From Pilaira anomala (taxonomy: Eukaryota; Mucoromycota; Mucoromycetes; Mucorales; Mucoraceae): DNA of 64,000 nt. Under the pieces are notes generated by a model. That model searched no databases, was not told the origin of the DNA, and saw only the letters and a program-made list of their open reading frames with translations. Below are positions 10,204 through 20,646 of the stretch, piece by piece. The position numbers were made by a program, and so were the translations under genes. The stretch covers positions 124,001 to 188,000 of the forward strand of contig JAIXMQ010000036.1 of NCBI GenBank assembly GCA_025716855.1, given 5' to 3'. Within the stretch, counting starts at the first letter, position 1. Every line of letters starts with the position of its first letter.

Positions 10204-12158
10204 ATGTTTAGACCTGCTTTACAAAGCCCATATATTAAAGCTTGCTTAAATACTTCTCGTATACCTACTGTTAGAAAGTTCAATATGTCTACACCTGCTT
10301 TAAGAACTATTGTGACATCCGTCGCCATTCCCAAGGTAACAAAAAAAAAAAAAAAAACCGAAAAAGAATTTTATCGCGTTTTGTTGCTGACAAATTGAAT
10401 TAGCTCAAAGATCAATCTTTATTCAAAGAATTGGGTTTTATCAACAATGAATGGACAAACAAAAATGTCAAGGAAACCTTCAGTGTTACAGGTAAAATTT
10501 GATAGATTAGAAAAAAAAATACCATGTTCCCCCGACTAAATTTACTTTTTTTTTTTTAAAAAAAAAAAAAGACCCTGCTACAGATAAAGAGATTGGTAAG
10601 TTACCTGATATGGGAGTCAAGGAAACTAAAGATGCGATCCAAGCTGCCTCGACTGCTTTTAAGAGTTGGTCACAAACTACAGGAAAACAACGCCACGATC
10701 TCTTGATAAAATGGTATCAAGCGATGATGGAAAACCAAGATGATCTTGCCACTATCTTAACTTGGGAGAATGGTAAGACTTTGCCTGAGGCAAAAGGTGA
10801 AGTTGCTTATGCTGCTTCCTTTTATGAATGGTTTGCTGAAGAAGCTGTTCGTACTTATGGTACCGTCATTCCAAACCATTTACCTAACCAAAGATATCTT
10901 ACCATCAAACAACCCGTTGGTGTTGTTGGTATTATTACACCTTGGAGTAAGTAAAATACATGTTAATTGCTTTGGCGTAGAAACTTATTTTTTTTTTTAA
11001 AAAAAAATATTTCTTTCTAGATTTTCCCGCAGCTATGATCACCCGTAAAGTCGGTGCAGCTCTTGCTGCTGGTTGTACAGTTGTTATCAAGCCTGGTGCT
11101 GAAACTCCTTATTCCGCTTTAGCTCTTTGTGAACTTGCTACCCGTGTCGGTATTCCCGCTGGTGTTATCAATGTTGTTCCTACTGAAAAACACGTTGCTG
11201 ATGTTGGTAAGGAATTGTGTACCAATCCTATCGTCAAGAAGATTTCTTTCACTGGTTCCGTAAGTATTTTTTTTTTTATTTTATTTTAGGGAAGATACAG
11301 TCCGACCTCGACTTGACAGGTTTTTTATTTTTCTAGACTGCTGTTGGTAAACTTTTAATGGCCCAGTCTTCTAGCACAATGAAGAAGGTCTCTATGGAAT
11401 TAGGCGGTAATGCTTCTTTCATTGTCTTTGACGACGCCGATATCACTGCTGCTGTAGATGGTATCATTGCTTGTAAATTTAGAGGTACCGGTCAAACCTG
11501 TGTTTCTGCTAATCGTATCTATGTTCAAAAGAATATCTATAAGGAATTCTCTACCCGTCTCGCTGAAAAGGTGCGTCAATTCCAAGTTGGACATGGTTTC
11601 GATCCCAAGACTACTCATGGACCTTTGATCAATGGCAAGGGAATTGAAAAGGTTCAAAGACACGTAAAGGATGCAGTTAATAAGGGCGCTGAGATCTTGG
11701 CAGGTGGTAAACACCTTGGCGGAAGTTTCTTCGAACCAACTGTTCTCGGTAAGATGTCCACAGATATGTGTATTCATACTGAGGAGACATTTGGTCCCGT
11801 TGCAGCTCTTTTTGAATTTGAAACTGAGAACGAGGTTGTTGAACTCGCTAATAACACACCATTTGGCTTGGCCAGTTATTTCTTCTCTCGTGATGTGGGA
11901 CGTTGTTGGAAGGTAGCTGAACGTTTGGAGACAGGTATGGTTGGTGTAAATACCGGTATCATTTCTAGTTGTTACACTCCGTTTGGTGGCGTAAAGGAAT
12001 CTGGTTTAGGAAGAGTAAGTTGTAATTTATGTTTGTAAACAGAGGTTTAGAATGGAATGTTAACTAACATGTATTTTTTTTTTGTATAAAATTAGGAGGG
12101 TTCATATATGGGTGTAGATGATTATATCAATGTCAAATATATCTCTATGGGATTGTAA
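10204..12158 (+). CDS. UGA2: succinate-semialdehyde dehydrogenase, mitochondrial
   Basis: Oxidises succinate semialdehyde to succinate, the last step of the GABA shunt. Six exons: 10204-10335, 10404-10491, 10572-10946, 11021-11259, 11337-12014 and 12096-12158, giving 524 residues. The aldehyde dehydrogenase core shows [21 protein letters not shown], the nucleotide-contact [13 protein letters not shown] segment, general-base E299 in MELGGNASF and catalytic C333 in GQTCVSANR. It ends with [10 protein letters not shown] and [19 protein letters not shown], typical of SSADH. The first 45 or so residues are basic and lack acidic residues, fitting a mitochondrial presequence. An in-frame Met within it could give a cytosolic form. 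Other aldehyde dehydrogenases are less likely given the C-terminus. Confidence 0.93.
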
Positions 12159-12329
12159 ATAATACTCAAAAATACATAAATAAAAATAGAGACAACAGGC
12201 TATTGTAAAACGATTTTTTATTTTAATATGATTATGTATAATGAACTATATTTAGGGGAATAATTTGCATGTGGCTCCTGTTTAACTTAATGTAATGGAG
12301 TATGTAAAAGTCTATCCATTTTTCTTCTA

Positions 12330-13460
12330 TTATTTTGGAGCCAGTCCTTGAACCAAGCATAAAATTCTTTTAAAAAAATTTAAAATCAGTTTCCATACAG
12401 TAGTAGGTTCTGATATAAAATATTTCTTTAATGAACTTTTGGGGAGATCATACCAAAGCTCGTGAAGACTACTTCTTAACTTTTTGAACTTTGCGTTTGT
12501 AGTGATCATAACCATATTATATTTAGGCATTATTCTAGCTTTGGATAATGATTTGATATGCACAAGAGTGACAAATTGATTATTGCGTAGGGCAAGAGAA
12601 GATTTACTAAGGGTAGAGATGATCTCATAGCTTACTTTATCAAGATTGAAATTCATCAGGTACAAAGTATTGTTGATTAATGTGTTATAGATATTCTCAT
12701 AGTATTCGTAAAGTGCACTTAATTCTTCTGGATAATCGTTTGTTATTTTCGATGGATTTAAGCTACGAATTTCCCTTGCTTGTTGTTTAACTAATCTTTT
12801 AAGTCTATACAGCTGTAATATCCATTCGAAATAGACATGTAATTCACGTAAATCCGCATTATGTTCGTTTAAACCTGTACCTGATTTCTCGTGCGTAAGA
12901 GCTCGATGAAATTCAATCCACTTTTCAATTAATATATCCCATTCTTCATAGTGTTTATTTGAAACAGCAATAAGTTGATTACCAACATCAAGACATGCAT
13001 TGATAAAATTGTGTTGCGTTTCCTCTGCCTCTCGTCTTTTAGTACGTATTATTCTTTGTATTTTAAAATGATCTAGGCTTGGTTGAATATGTACAAACTC
13101 TTTTGGTATCTCTCTTTCGACAGTTGTTGAATCATAAAATGAAGTATACGAATCGATTGTGTCTAGTAAACTTATTGTGGCAACTTTAGCTTGGAATATC
13201 AATGAATAATATGAAATTTTTGCCGAGAGTAACTTTCTTTGACATATTTTGCAAGGGGGTAACTGAGCTACTTTAAACTGGAAGTAGCCAAGATCAATTG
13301 TTTTTGGTAAGCGCCATGTCTTTAGTCCTAGCCTACTGTTTGTCGACAATAAGTTAAGATGAATGATCAATAAAACTATGATTGTCGTAAAAACTAAGAA
13401 GTGTCTCATGTAAAGAAAAAGAAGCAGTACCTTATTTTCAAAACTGCGTGTATTATGCAA
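12330..13460 (-). CDS. unknown protein with an N-terminal membrane anchor
   Basis: An uninterrupted frame of 376 codons, convergent with SSADH. The second Met (A at 13409, MRHFLVFTTIIVLLIIHLNLL) begins a strong hydrophobic segment that could be a signal anchor, and is as plausible a start as 13460. A CKICQRK motif follows about 40 residues later. The rest is helical and charged, with EEWDILIEKWIEFHRAL and long amphipathic stretches, and a hydrophobic C-terminus. I recognise no family. Length, amino-acid composition and lack of low complexity argue that it is real. Confidence 0.6.
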   Translation of the reverse strand: MHNTRSFENKVLLLFLYMRHFLVFTTIIVLLIIHLNLLSTNSRLGLKTWRLPKTIDLGYFQFKVAQLPPCKICQRKLLSAKISYYSLIFQAKVATISLLDTIDSYTSFYDSTTVEREIPKEFVHIQPSLDHFKIQRIIRTKRREAEETQHNFINACLDVGNQLIAVSNKHYEEWDILIEKWIEFHRALTHEKSGTGLNEHNADLRELHVYFEWILQLYRLKRLVKQQAREIRSLNPSKITNDYPEELSALYEYYENIYNTLINNTLYLMNFNLDKVSYEIISTLSKSSLALRNNQFVTLVHIKSLSKARIMPKYNMVMITTNAKFKKLRSSLHELWYDLPKSSLKKYFISEPTTVWKLILNFFKRILCLVQGLAPK

Positions 13461-14256
13461 GTCAGATTGAGTTTGCAGTCACTTGCGTTTGTCTCACGAA
13501 ATAATGATAATAGAGAAAGTATCTTGACAGGCTTTGCTGTTTGAAAGAGACAAGCGGGAAAGATTATCATGTATTCAAGATGGTTGATATTATTATTTTG
13601 GACATTGTTCAAAATCAACAGCTTGTTTTGAGCCCCATATTACGATACTGTGGCGAGGTATATCTTCTATTTCTTTTTAATAGAATATATAAAAAGCTTT
13701 TTTTCCCACTTAAATAAATAAATTAGTTCTCTTCCGTTTTATTTACGTTTTACGGTTAGTTATTTAAGCTCAGGGTTTTGTACATGAGAAAAGGAGGGTC
13801 AGGAACCCGTTTCAACAATATGAAAGCCTTTCCTTTTTTTTTAAAAAAAAAAATATAGTTATATATATATATATATTTCTATTTCTATCAGTTTACATCA
13901 TTAAAAGCATACAGCTCCTTTTTAGTACACAATATAGTCCATTATGTAGTTTCAGTCTCGATAAGGTTTAAGTTATTCATGAAATCGTTAATCCAAAGAA
14001 GGAGCGTATAGATTTTTATACTAATAAATTATATCCACAATCTGCAGCTTATAATCTCCTACACTATTAGTAGCTTTAGGTCCAGAACATCAATTGCATT
14101 CACGTAGCCATAATCAAGCAAAAATGATAACATCTTTTCTTGGAAGTTCAAGTATGTGACCTGTAAGTGACCTTTTTTTTTCATTCAAGATAAAAAAAAA
14201 AAAGCCTTTGCCAGGTAGCCCCGCCATTCCCTTTTCTTTTACTTGACGTATCCAAC
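13461..14256. other. divergent intergenic region
   Basis: An 800-bp spacer between the divergent membrane-protein and PPR genes, so it holds both promoters. It contains a T10A11 tract near 13833-13853, a TA microsatellite at 13858-13876 and a second T/A tract near 14172. No gene seen. Confidence 0.5.
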
Positions 14257-16257
14257 ATGTTTAAAGGAACAAAATCATTATGGCCACTCGTATCACGCTC
14301 CATAAAACACCATGGAGCTCTTAAACCATTCATCCGACCTGCTATTATTCATCCTGTTTATCGATCTTTTACCACAACTACTGAAAATGTGACAGAATCA
14401 ACCACTACACCAGCATCACCATCCATGACACAACCAGCTGATACTGATGATTGGAACACTTACAGTGAACAATTAAAAAACGCACACGATCAACCTGTTT
14501 CTGCACAATCATATATTGATATGTGTGCTCACACAGTGGCCGATACTTCACTTAATAATTCAGAAAGAGTACAACGTCTGCAGCATATTCTCCGTCATAT
14601 TCATGACCATATGGCTACTCGACCGGATTTAAGCCACGTATTTCAAAGAGCATGTAATATGTTGATGTACACATATATCAGAGAAGGCAACGTCGATTCC
14701 GCTAGGCTTGTATTTAATGGACTTATGGATGCATCCTGTGGTGTTAACTCTATTTCAATTCGTACCATTATTCACGGTATTCAAAAACACGGTGACAAAG
14801 CCGAACTATCAAATTTCCTTCATATGTTAGACACCAAAAAGATAACACCCAAAAACGATGCAAATTTTTACATAGCAGCTATACATGCATTTAAACAATT
14901 TGGTGATATACGTAGCTGTCAATTCTATTTTGCTGAAATGACGAAAAATGGTTTAGATAAAGATGACTCAAGTTATCGAGCCATGATGGAACTCTATCGA
15001 AAGGCAAAGCGCCCCGAAAATGTATTAGAGCTTTATCGTAAAATGAAAGAAAAGAATATCGAGATAGGTATTCGTACTTATAGTATTATTATATCTTCTC
15101 TCAGTCACGAAAAAAAATTGCATGGTGAAATGGTTCAAATTTATGAAGAGTTAAGAGCAACGGGAGCCAGATTACCTTCTTCAATTTATCTCGCCATGAA
15201 ATGGAAACCTTTAGAAGCATTAAAAGACATGAAAGAAAAGAATTATTCGCCTGAAATTCGCGATTATAATGAATTCTTATCAAGTTATGTTAGACAAAAC
15301 AAATTTAAAGAAGCATTAGAGGTTTATAAATTAATGAAAGAAGATGAAACGATTGATATGGACATGTATAGTTATGGAATTGTTATGTCCGCACTTGTAA
15401 AAGATTTAGAACAATCCCCTAATTCAGTATTTGAACTCTACCAGGAAATGAAAGATCGTGGAATTAAGCCAGATCCAGTTGTTTATACATCACTTTTATC
15501 AGCATGTAGCCGAGCTCAAGATTTAGATAATGCCTTGGCTCTTTTAGAAGAAATGCAAGAATACGATGTTAAACCAAACGCGTACACATTCAATTCAATC
15601 CTTAGTATTATATCTACTATGAAAGGAGCATCCAGCACAGATTTAGGTCGTGCTAGTTCAATATGGGATAAGATGACTTCAATGGGAATTCGTCCTGATA
15701 TCCGTACTTATAATATGTACCTTTCTATTATATCTAAACTAATTAAACCTGTTCAAGAGACAGAAGAACATACGCTTGATTCACCTTTATGGGATGAAGA
15801 CGAAGAACAACATATGCCTAGAACAGTCAAAGAAATGTTGCGAATGTATAGAAATATGCGAAGATATAACAACGATCACAATGTTCGACCTGATTTTGCA
15901 ACCTATACCATTGTCATCAACTCCTTGTCTGCAGCAGGTCAATTAAGATCTGCTTTACGAGTCTATTCAGATGCTAAGATGAGCCGTGTTATCTTACCTG
16001 TAACTGCTTATAACCAAATCATGCGTGCCTTACAAGACGGTGGTAAGGTCTCGGAAGCCATGAATGTTTGGTATGATATGAAGCTTCAAGGTGTATTGCC
16101 GAATAATGCTACTTATGAAATAGTCTTGGAAGCTTGTGAACAATTGGGATTGACTGATACTTTAATCAGTATACGTAACCAACGAAAAGCAGATTTTAAT
16201 CGATTATTAGATTTGGAAAGGAAAAAGGACGAGCGTTTAAGAAAAAATTATGAATAA
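14257..16257 (+). CDS. mitochondrial pentatricopeptide repeat (PPR) protein
   Basis: An intronless 666-residue protein. The N-terminus is basic and hydroxylated (Met-Phe-Lys, many Arg/Lys/Ser, no acidic residues for about 40 residues), typical of mitochondrial import. From about residue 140 to 650 the sequence is a run of 35-residue helical repeats with the PPR signature, for example DSSYRAMMELYRKAKRPENV, DPVVYTSLLSACSRAQDLDN and DFATYTIVINSLSAAGQLRS. PPR proteins bind organellar RNA and act in its processing, stability or translation. The RNA target cannot be told. It ends in a charged helix (LERKKDERLRKNYE). Confidence 0.9.
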   Translation: MFKGTKSLWPLVSRSIKHHGALKPFIRPAIIHPVYRSFTTTTENVTESTTTPASPSMTQPADTDDWNTYSEQLKNAHDQPVSAQSYIDMCAHTVADTSLNNSERVQRLQHILRHIHDHMATRPDLSHVFQRACNMLMYTYIREGNVDSARLVFNGLMDASCGVNSISIRTIIHGIQKHGDKAELSNFLHMLDTKKITPKNDANFYIAAIHAFKQFGDIRSCQFYFAEMTKNGLDKDDSSYRAMMELYRKAKRPENVLELYRKMKEKNIEIGIRTYSIIISSLSHEKKLHGEMVQIYEELRATGARLPSSIYLAMKWKPLEALKDMKEKNYSPEIRDYNEFLSSYVRQNKFKEALEVYKLMKEDETIDMDMYSYGIVMSALVKDLEQSPNSVFELYQEMKDRGIKPDPVVYTSLLSACSRAQDLDNALALLEEMQEYDVKPNAYTFNSILSIISTMKGASSTDLGRASSIWDKMTSMGIRPDIRTYNMYLSIISKLIKPVQETEEHTLDSPLWDEDEEQHMPRTVKEMLRMYRNMRRYNNDHNVRPDFATYTIVINSLSAAGQLRSALRVYSDAKMSRVILPVTAYNQIMRALQDGGKVSEAMNVWYDMKLQGVLPNNATYEIVLEACEQLGLTDTLISIRNQRKADFNRLLDLERKKDERLRKNYE

Positions 16258-17124
16258 AAATGATCATTTGGGTCTCGTTTAACTTTGTAATTGAATTTTT
16301 GCTTCATATGAACTAATCTTAAAGTATAGAAGAATCTAGTTTTTTTAATATATGATTTATGATAAAACTGTAAATATGAAATTACTATTTTTGCACATGT
16401 ATGAGAACGCAAAGCAATCTGTCATACATCTTACATGTGCTTATATGTCGTAGCTATACATATGATAGACTGTGAAAGAGATGCAAGTATCAATTACCTA
16501 TCCATTTTCAATTCGGCAGAATTAGGAAGTGTGTATTTGGTCATCATGTCGGTTTTATATGCGTCTCTCTCTCTCTCTCTTTCAATGCTTATGTTGATTT
16601 CATATTTAAATACGCTTACCATTTTACTAGGATATATCGTAGTAACACTTTTTTTTTTACATGCAATTATTGGGTAGCCGATATAGAACGATTAGTACTA
16701 CCTTTCACAACTCAATTAATAGATATTATCCCCATTTGCTGAGTAGTTAAAATAAATAAATAAAAAAGAGAGGGAAAAACCTGTAGTTGTAAATTAAATT
16801 AGATAACAAACTAAAACCTTTTTTTTTTTTTAAGGAGAAAAATCTTATCGCTGGATCTCGCGTGTAAAAACCAAAATGGAAAATCCGTCAAAGAAACTAT
16901 ACAGAAACACTGAAAAATTCGGTATTGTTACTGTCCCTTTCCAAGGCACCTTTTAAAAGCTAAATGTTGAGCTATGTACTACACTATGATTGGATACAAG
17001 CACCTTGGAAAAAAAAACTTACTCGGAGAAAAAAAAAAAATCTTATTGTTTGATATGTTGTATATATATATTTTTTTTTTTTTTTTTTTTGAAAAAATAG
17101 AACTTTCGTCATTTCAATGATTCA
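16258..17124. other. intergenic region with inverted repeat and CT microsatellite
   Basis: The PPR 3' flank and the promoter of the small gene at 17125. It holds GCACATGT (16393-16400) and ACATGTGC (16433-16440) with nested ATGTATGA/TCATACAT arms, a short CT run at 16564-16582 and a poly-T run near 17071-17090. No supported gene. Confidence 0.5.
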
Positions 17125-17372
17125 ATGAGTCAAAGAGAGAAGCGTCATTCTGAAGACATTGCAGGTCGGCTTCGTCAATTGAAAAGCACTTCTTATAAAG
17201 GTGAAGTTTTACCAAAAGCACATATTATTGAACCACAAGAAAGTAAGCTATTACAATAAGAAAAAGAAAAGAAAAAAAAAAAAATAGACTCTATAAATTT
17301 TTAAGCTTTTTTGGTTTATTTACTAAATATTTGTTACTAGGTTTTTTCTATAAGCCTACGCCGCCACCAGAA

Positions 17373-17388
17373 ACTGTCGTTGTTCATT
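17373..17388 (+). repeat. target-site duplication, left copy
   Basis: ACTGTCGTTGTTCATT, identical to 18463-18478. It directly abuts the poly-T tract that is the element's poly-A tail on the minus strand. Confidence 0.92.
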
Positions 17389-18462
17389 TTTTTTTTTTTT
17401 TTTTTTGTATTAAATCACGTTATTTATTTATCTTTGGAAGTGGGATTGAAAAAAGGAAGAAATATAAATAACAAAATAAGGATTGAAATTAAAATGAGAT
17501 AAGGAAATGTGAAAGTACCATATAGAAAAAAGGATGAGAGAAGAGGAAAAAAAATAAAGTTTAACATATTTTATTCCTCGTTCCGTGGTTTTGAGTAGAC
17601 AGGTTCAGTGACACATTTTTTGGATATTGAAGAGTGATATAATGCAAGTATAGCTTCTTGAGACCAAGAGGACGAGTCGGAGTAGATGCATTGCCAGTGG
17701 TATCTCCATAATGTTTCAAGAACTATGCTGAAAGATAGTAATGTGTCGTCCCCAATTGACTCATTTTTGCTGTTGTGTAGAGTGTAAAGGACAGTCCATA
17801 CGGAATCTGGAGTAGGGTAATCAATATCGAGGGTCAATTCTTCTAAGACAGTTTGCCAAAATGACCATTTTTTGGAACAGGATACAAAGAAATGTTGATT
17901 CGATTCAGGTACGGCTTGGCATATGTCACATATTGAGGAAGGCCAGGTCTCTGGGTTCCATCTATTCAAAGTCACTTGGTAGCTTATTTTGTCTTGTAAG
18001 AGCCTCCACCAAATAGTTACAACACGGTGTGGTAACGGGAGAGCCCAAAATTCTTTCCACAACGACGGAGGCAGGTATTTAGCATCAACTGCAAATGGAA
18101 TTGGAACTTCGCCAGAGATAGTAATTAATTTACCATCCTTTTGTTTCTTTTTTCGAATTTGTCGTTGTAGGTAACGACGAAACATGCCTGTAGTAATGTG
18201 TGTAATTGGTGTTGAGAGAGATGACTTAATCAGTATAGTCCAATGTTTACAGCTAGGGACCCAATCTCGGTATGGTAAAATAGGCGAAGCTTCGGGGGCA
18301 ACCATTGGAGGCATTCTTGTATATTCTAAAGCCGTATTAGGCATGAATTTAGTCAATAAGGAGGCCCATTTTAATCCACTATTCGAGTCTTGAAGAAGCT
18401 TGTACACCCGGGAGGGTTGACCAGGCCTTGGTAGATTAGTGGCATACCAGTTACTGAACTTG
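17389..18462 (-). mobile_element. 5'-truncated non-LTR (LINE) retrotransposon
   Basis: A 1,074-bp insertion. Its 3' end on the minus strand is a poly-A tail (T run at 17389-17406). Its 5' end at 18462 falls inside an open reading frame. Perfect 16-bp target-site duplications flank it. These are hallmarks of target-primed reverse transcription with incomplete cDNA. Intact duplications and an open frame suggest a fairly recent event. Confidence 0.92.
17571..18461 (-). CDS. C-terminal part of LINE ORF2 (zinc-binding tail after reverse transcriptase)
   Basis: The frame is open from the element's 5' edge to the stop at 17571, about 296 codons with no stop. It includes LPHRVVTIWWRLLQDKISYQ followed by CDIC and a HFFVSC motif (C-x2-C...H-x4-C), the zinc-binding region found after the reverse transcriptase in LINE polyproteins. 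The endonuclease and polymerase domains are missing because of 5' truncation, so the copy cannot move by itself. There is no start codon of its own at the edge. Confidence 0.88.
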   Translation of the reverse strand, partial: KFSNWYATNLPRPGQPSRVYKLLQDSNSGLKWASLLTKFMPNTALEYTRMPPMVAPEASPILPYRDWVPSCKHWTILIKSSLSTPITHITTGMFRRYLQRQIRKKKQKDGKLITISGEVPIPFAVDAKYLPPSLWKEFWALPLPHRVVTIWWRLLQDKISYQVTLNRWNPETWPSSICDICQAVPESNQHFFVSCSKKWSFWQTVLEELTLDIDYPTPDSVWTVLYTLHNSKNESIGDDTLLSFSIVLETLWRYHWQCIYSDSSSWSQEAILALYHSSISKKCVTEPVYSKPRNEE

Positions 18463-18478
18463 ACTGTCGTTGTTCATT
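18463..18478 (+). repeat. target-site duplication, right copy
   Basis: A perfect copy of 17373-17388. The host gene's reading frame resumes right after it. Confidence 0.92.
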
Positions 18479-18883
18479 CGAAACCTAAAAAGACAAAAGA
18501 TGCTTGTTGTTGGGGATGGTAACTACAATTTTTTTAAAAATAATAGCGGTCGTTTAATTGTTTAACTTTTTTTTTTTTTTAAGCGCTGCTGCTTTATGCT
18601 TGTGTTTTGGTTTAGAAGAATGCTGTTCCTCCTAAAAAAAAAAAAAGACTGTAATTTGTAATATTATCTGTAAAAATAAAAACGCTTTTTGTTTACTATC
18701 AAGACAATTTAAAAATTAAAAGGAGAACCGTAGTCGGATAGATTTGATTGGATAAAGCCATCAATTTGATCAAACAAAAGGGAGAGAAACTCACATTAGA
18801 ATAAAAATAAGCGATTCATTTCATCGGAAAAGCATTTCCTCTTCTTTTCTTTATTCTTTAGCATTCTTTTAAAAAAAAAATTC

Positions 18884-20209
18884 ATGAATATTTTATCTGT
18901 GCAAAAATCAAATGAAGAATTTAAATCGTATTTCAATTTTATTCAACCAACAACTGTTGTTATGGGATTTGTAGAGCGTACAAATAATAATAATGCTACT
19001 ACGGCTACTACAGCCAAATTACCTTGTAATGGACTCTTAATTCATACAGATCCATTAGATATATCTTATTCATCCTATCAAAATAAATTGGACGATGACA
19101 TATTTAAACAACTTAATTTCCCTCACTTGAAGAAGGTTTCGTATTCTCCCTCATCTGTTTCTTCTAGTTCTTCTTGTTCGCCAGTATTAAAACCCACGAA
19201 TGAACTACCTAATGTTGCTGATGAAATTATTACGCCTGATCCGAATAAAGCCGTCGCTCTCTCTCCTGCGGCCTCCTTTCTTGCTAATTTTATGCCCCCT
19301 TCTTCTCAAGATTCATCTAATATACCTAATGGAAATTATCCTTCTTCCTTTTCTTCTTCTTCTACTACCGCTGCTTCTGTTACTTCTTCTTCTTCTTTTC
19401 CTTCTGATAATGATAGTATGATTATTGATGATTATATTTTAAGAGATTCAATTGGTTTTGGTGGATTCTCAGTTGTTCGTAGAGCACAGCATCAAAAGAC
19501 AGGAGCATTCGTAGCTGTCAAAATCATTAACCAACACTTGATGACTCCAACAGACAAGTTACGTCTTGAAAGAGAACTTGCAATTTGGAAATCATTGCAT
19601 CACCCGCGTATCACACAACTATGTAAAGTGATCAAGACAGACCAAACCTGTTATATACTCTGTGATTATTGCTCAGAAGGGAATTTATTAAACTATCTTA
19701 ATTCAGTCAAAAAGTTAAATGAAAAAGAAGCGAAGCGAATCTTCAAGGAAATCTGTCAAGGAGTTTATTATTTACATGTGGATAGTAAAGTGTGTCATAA
19801 AGATTTGAAGCTGGAGAATATACTTTTAAATGATCAAGGACATATAAAGATTTGTGATTTTGGGTTAGCAATTTATCAAAACAATCATCAGTATACGAAT
19901 GAATGGGTGGGCGGATCACTTGCTTATGCTTCTCCTGAACAAATTAAACAACCTAACCCCTTAACATGTCCAAAGACTGATATTTGGTCTTTGGGCGTAA
20001 TTCTATATGCCCTTGTGGTAGGATCATTACCGTTTATGGATACTTTTGATCTAAGGCTGCAACAAAAGATATTAAATGCTCAATATGATATCCCTCCTCA
20101 TCTTTCTCCTCAACTAATTCAATTGATTCAAACTTGTTTAGCTCATGATCCTACAGAAAGATGTACTATAGACCAGGTATTAAATTCAGAATGGTTAAAG
20201 AGTAAATAA
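18884..20209 (+). CDS. serine/threonine protein kinase (CAMK/SNF1-like)
   Basis: An intronless 441-residue protein. The N-terminal 180 residues are Ser/Asn/Thr-rich and probably disordered. The kinase domain spans about 184-438: glycine loop GFGGFSVV (191-198), ATP-binding K213 in VAVK, catalytic loop HKDLKLEN (H305-D307, with Lys in place of the usual Arg of HRD), DFG at 325-327, a SPE motif in the activation segment, and DIWSLGVILYALVVGSLPF. The LKLEN loop and domain order fit CAMK/SNF1-related fungal kinases. No regulatory domain follows the catalytic core. Substrate and pathway unknown. Confidence 0.9.
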   Translation: MNILSVQKSNEEFKSYFNFIQPTTVVMGFVERTNNNNATTATTAKLPCNGLLIHTDPLDISYSSYQNKLDDDIFKQLNFPHLKKVSYSPSSVSSSSSCSPVLKPTNELPNVADEIITPDPNKAVALSPAASFLANFMPPSSQDSSNIPNGNYPSSFSSSSTTAASVTSSSSFPSDNDSMIIDDYILRDSIGFGGFSVVRRAQHQKTGAFVAVKIINQHLMTPTDKLRLERELAIWKSLHHPRITQLCKVIKTDQTCYILCDYCSEGNLLNYLNSVKKLNEKEAKRIFKEICQGVYYLHVDSKVCHKDLKLENILLNDQGHIKICDFGLAIYQNNHQYTNEWVGGSLAYASPEQIKQPNPLTCPKTDIWSLGVILYALVVGSLPFMDTFDLRLQQKILNAQYDIPPHLSPQLIQLIQTCLAHDPTERCTIDQVLNSEWLKSK

Positions 20210-20522
20210 TAGATTTATTATAAATTTATGTGTGTGTGTGTATATATATATATATATTAGAGATAGAGAGATAGATAGAGTGAGAAGAAATATGAGGTAT
20301 TACATGTAATTATATATTACTTAATCTATTTTTTTTTCCTCTTCTTCTTTCTTCTCCGCGCGACGATGAAAAAAAGAAAAAAATAAGATTGTTACACTAA
20401 ATCATCTGTTATCATTGACCAAACCATCATATCCGTCTATTACGTTGTTTTATATATTTATACAAAAAAAAAATTTTTTTTTTTTAATAAACATAAACTT
20501 ATCATACAGTCATATTTCTTCT
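20210..20522. other. convergent 3' region with microsatellites
   Basis: A TG run then TA run at 20228-20258, GATA-like repeats to 20280, and an A/T tract near 20463-20485. Kinase and membrane-protein genes converge here. Nothing coding seen. Confidence 0.6.
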
Positions 20523-20613
20523 TTATAACTTACATGCGCAAATACCTTGCATATAACAAGCGATTACAATTCCTGCAGCTACTTGTGATACAGGATGAGT
20601 GAATCTAAATAGA

Positions 20614-20646
<33 letters not shown>

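Larger units (their letters stand above)
17125..18522 (+). pseudogene. small two-exon gene disrupted by a LINE insertion
   Basis: Exon 1 is 17125-17242 (starts MSQREKRHSEDIAGRLRQL) and ends before GTAAGC. Exon 2 begins at 17342 after TTACTAG, in phase, with SFFYKPTPPP. The frame meets a retrotransposon at 17388. Beyond the element the same frame resumes at 18479, runs through a Lys-rich stretch, ends DACCWGW and stops at 18520-18522. Without the element it would encode about 70 residues. As present, the frame runs from the poly-T tract into element sequence and stops near 17500. The CC near the C-terminus suggests lipid attachment, but it is not a standard CaaX box. Family not recognised. Confidence 0.8.

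Noticed and set aside
11400..11777. 125-codon minus-strand frame within SSADH
   Set aside because: Antisense shadow of a strongly coding exon.
16435..16677. 80-codon plus-strand frame with hydrophobic residues
   Set aside because: It spans a CT microsatellite and TTTACATG repeats, with no coding-like composition outside them.
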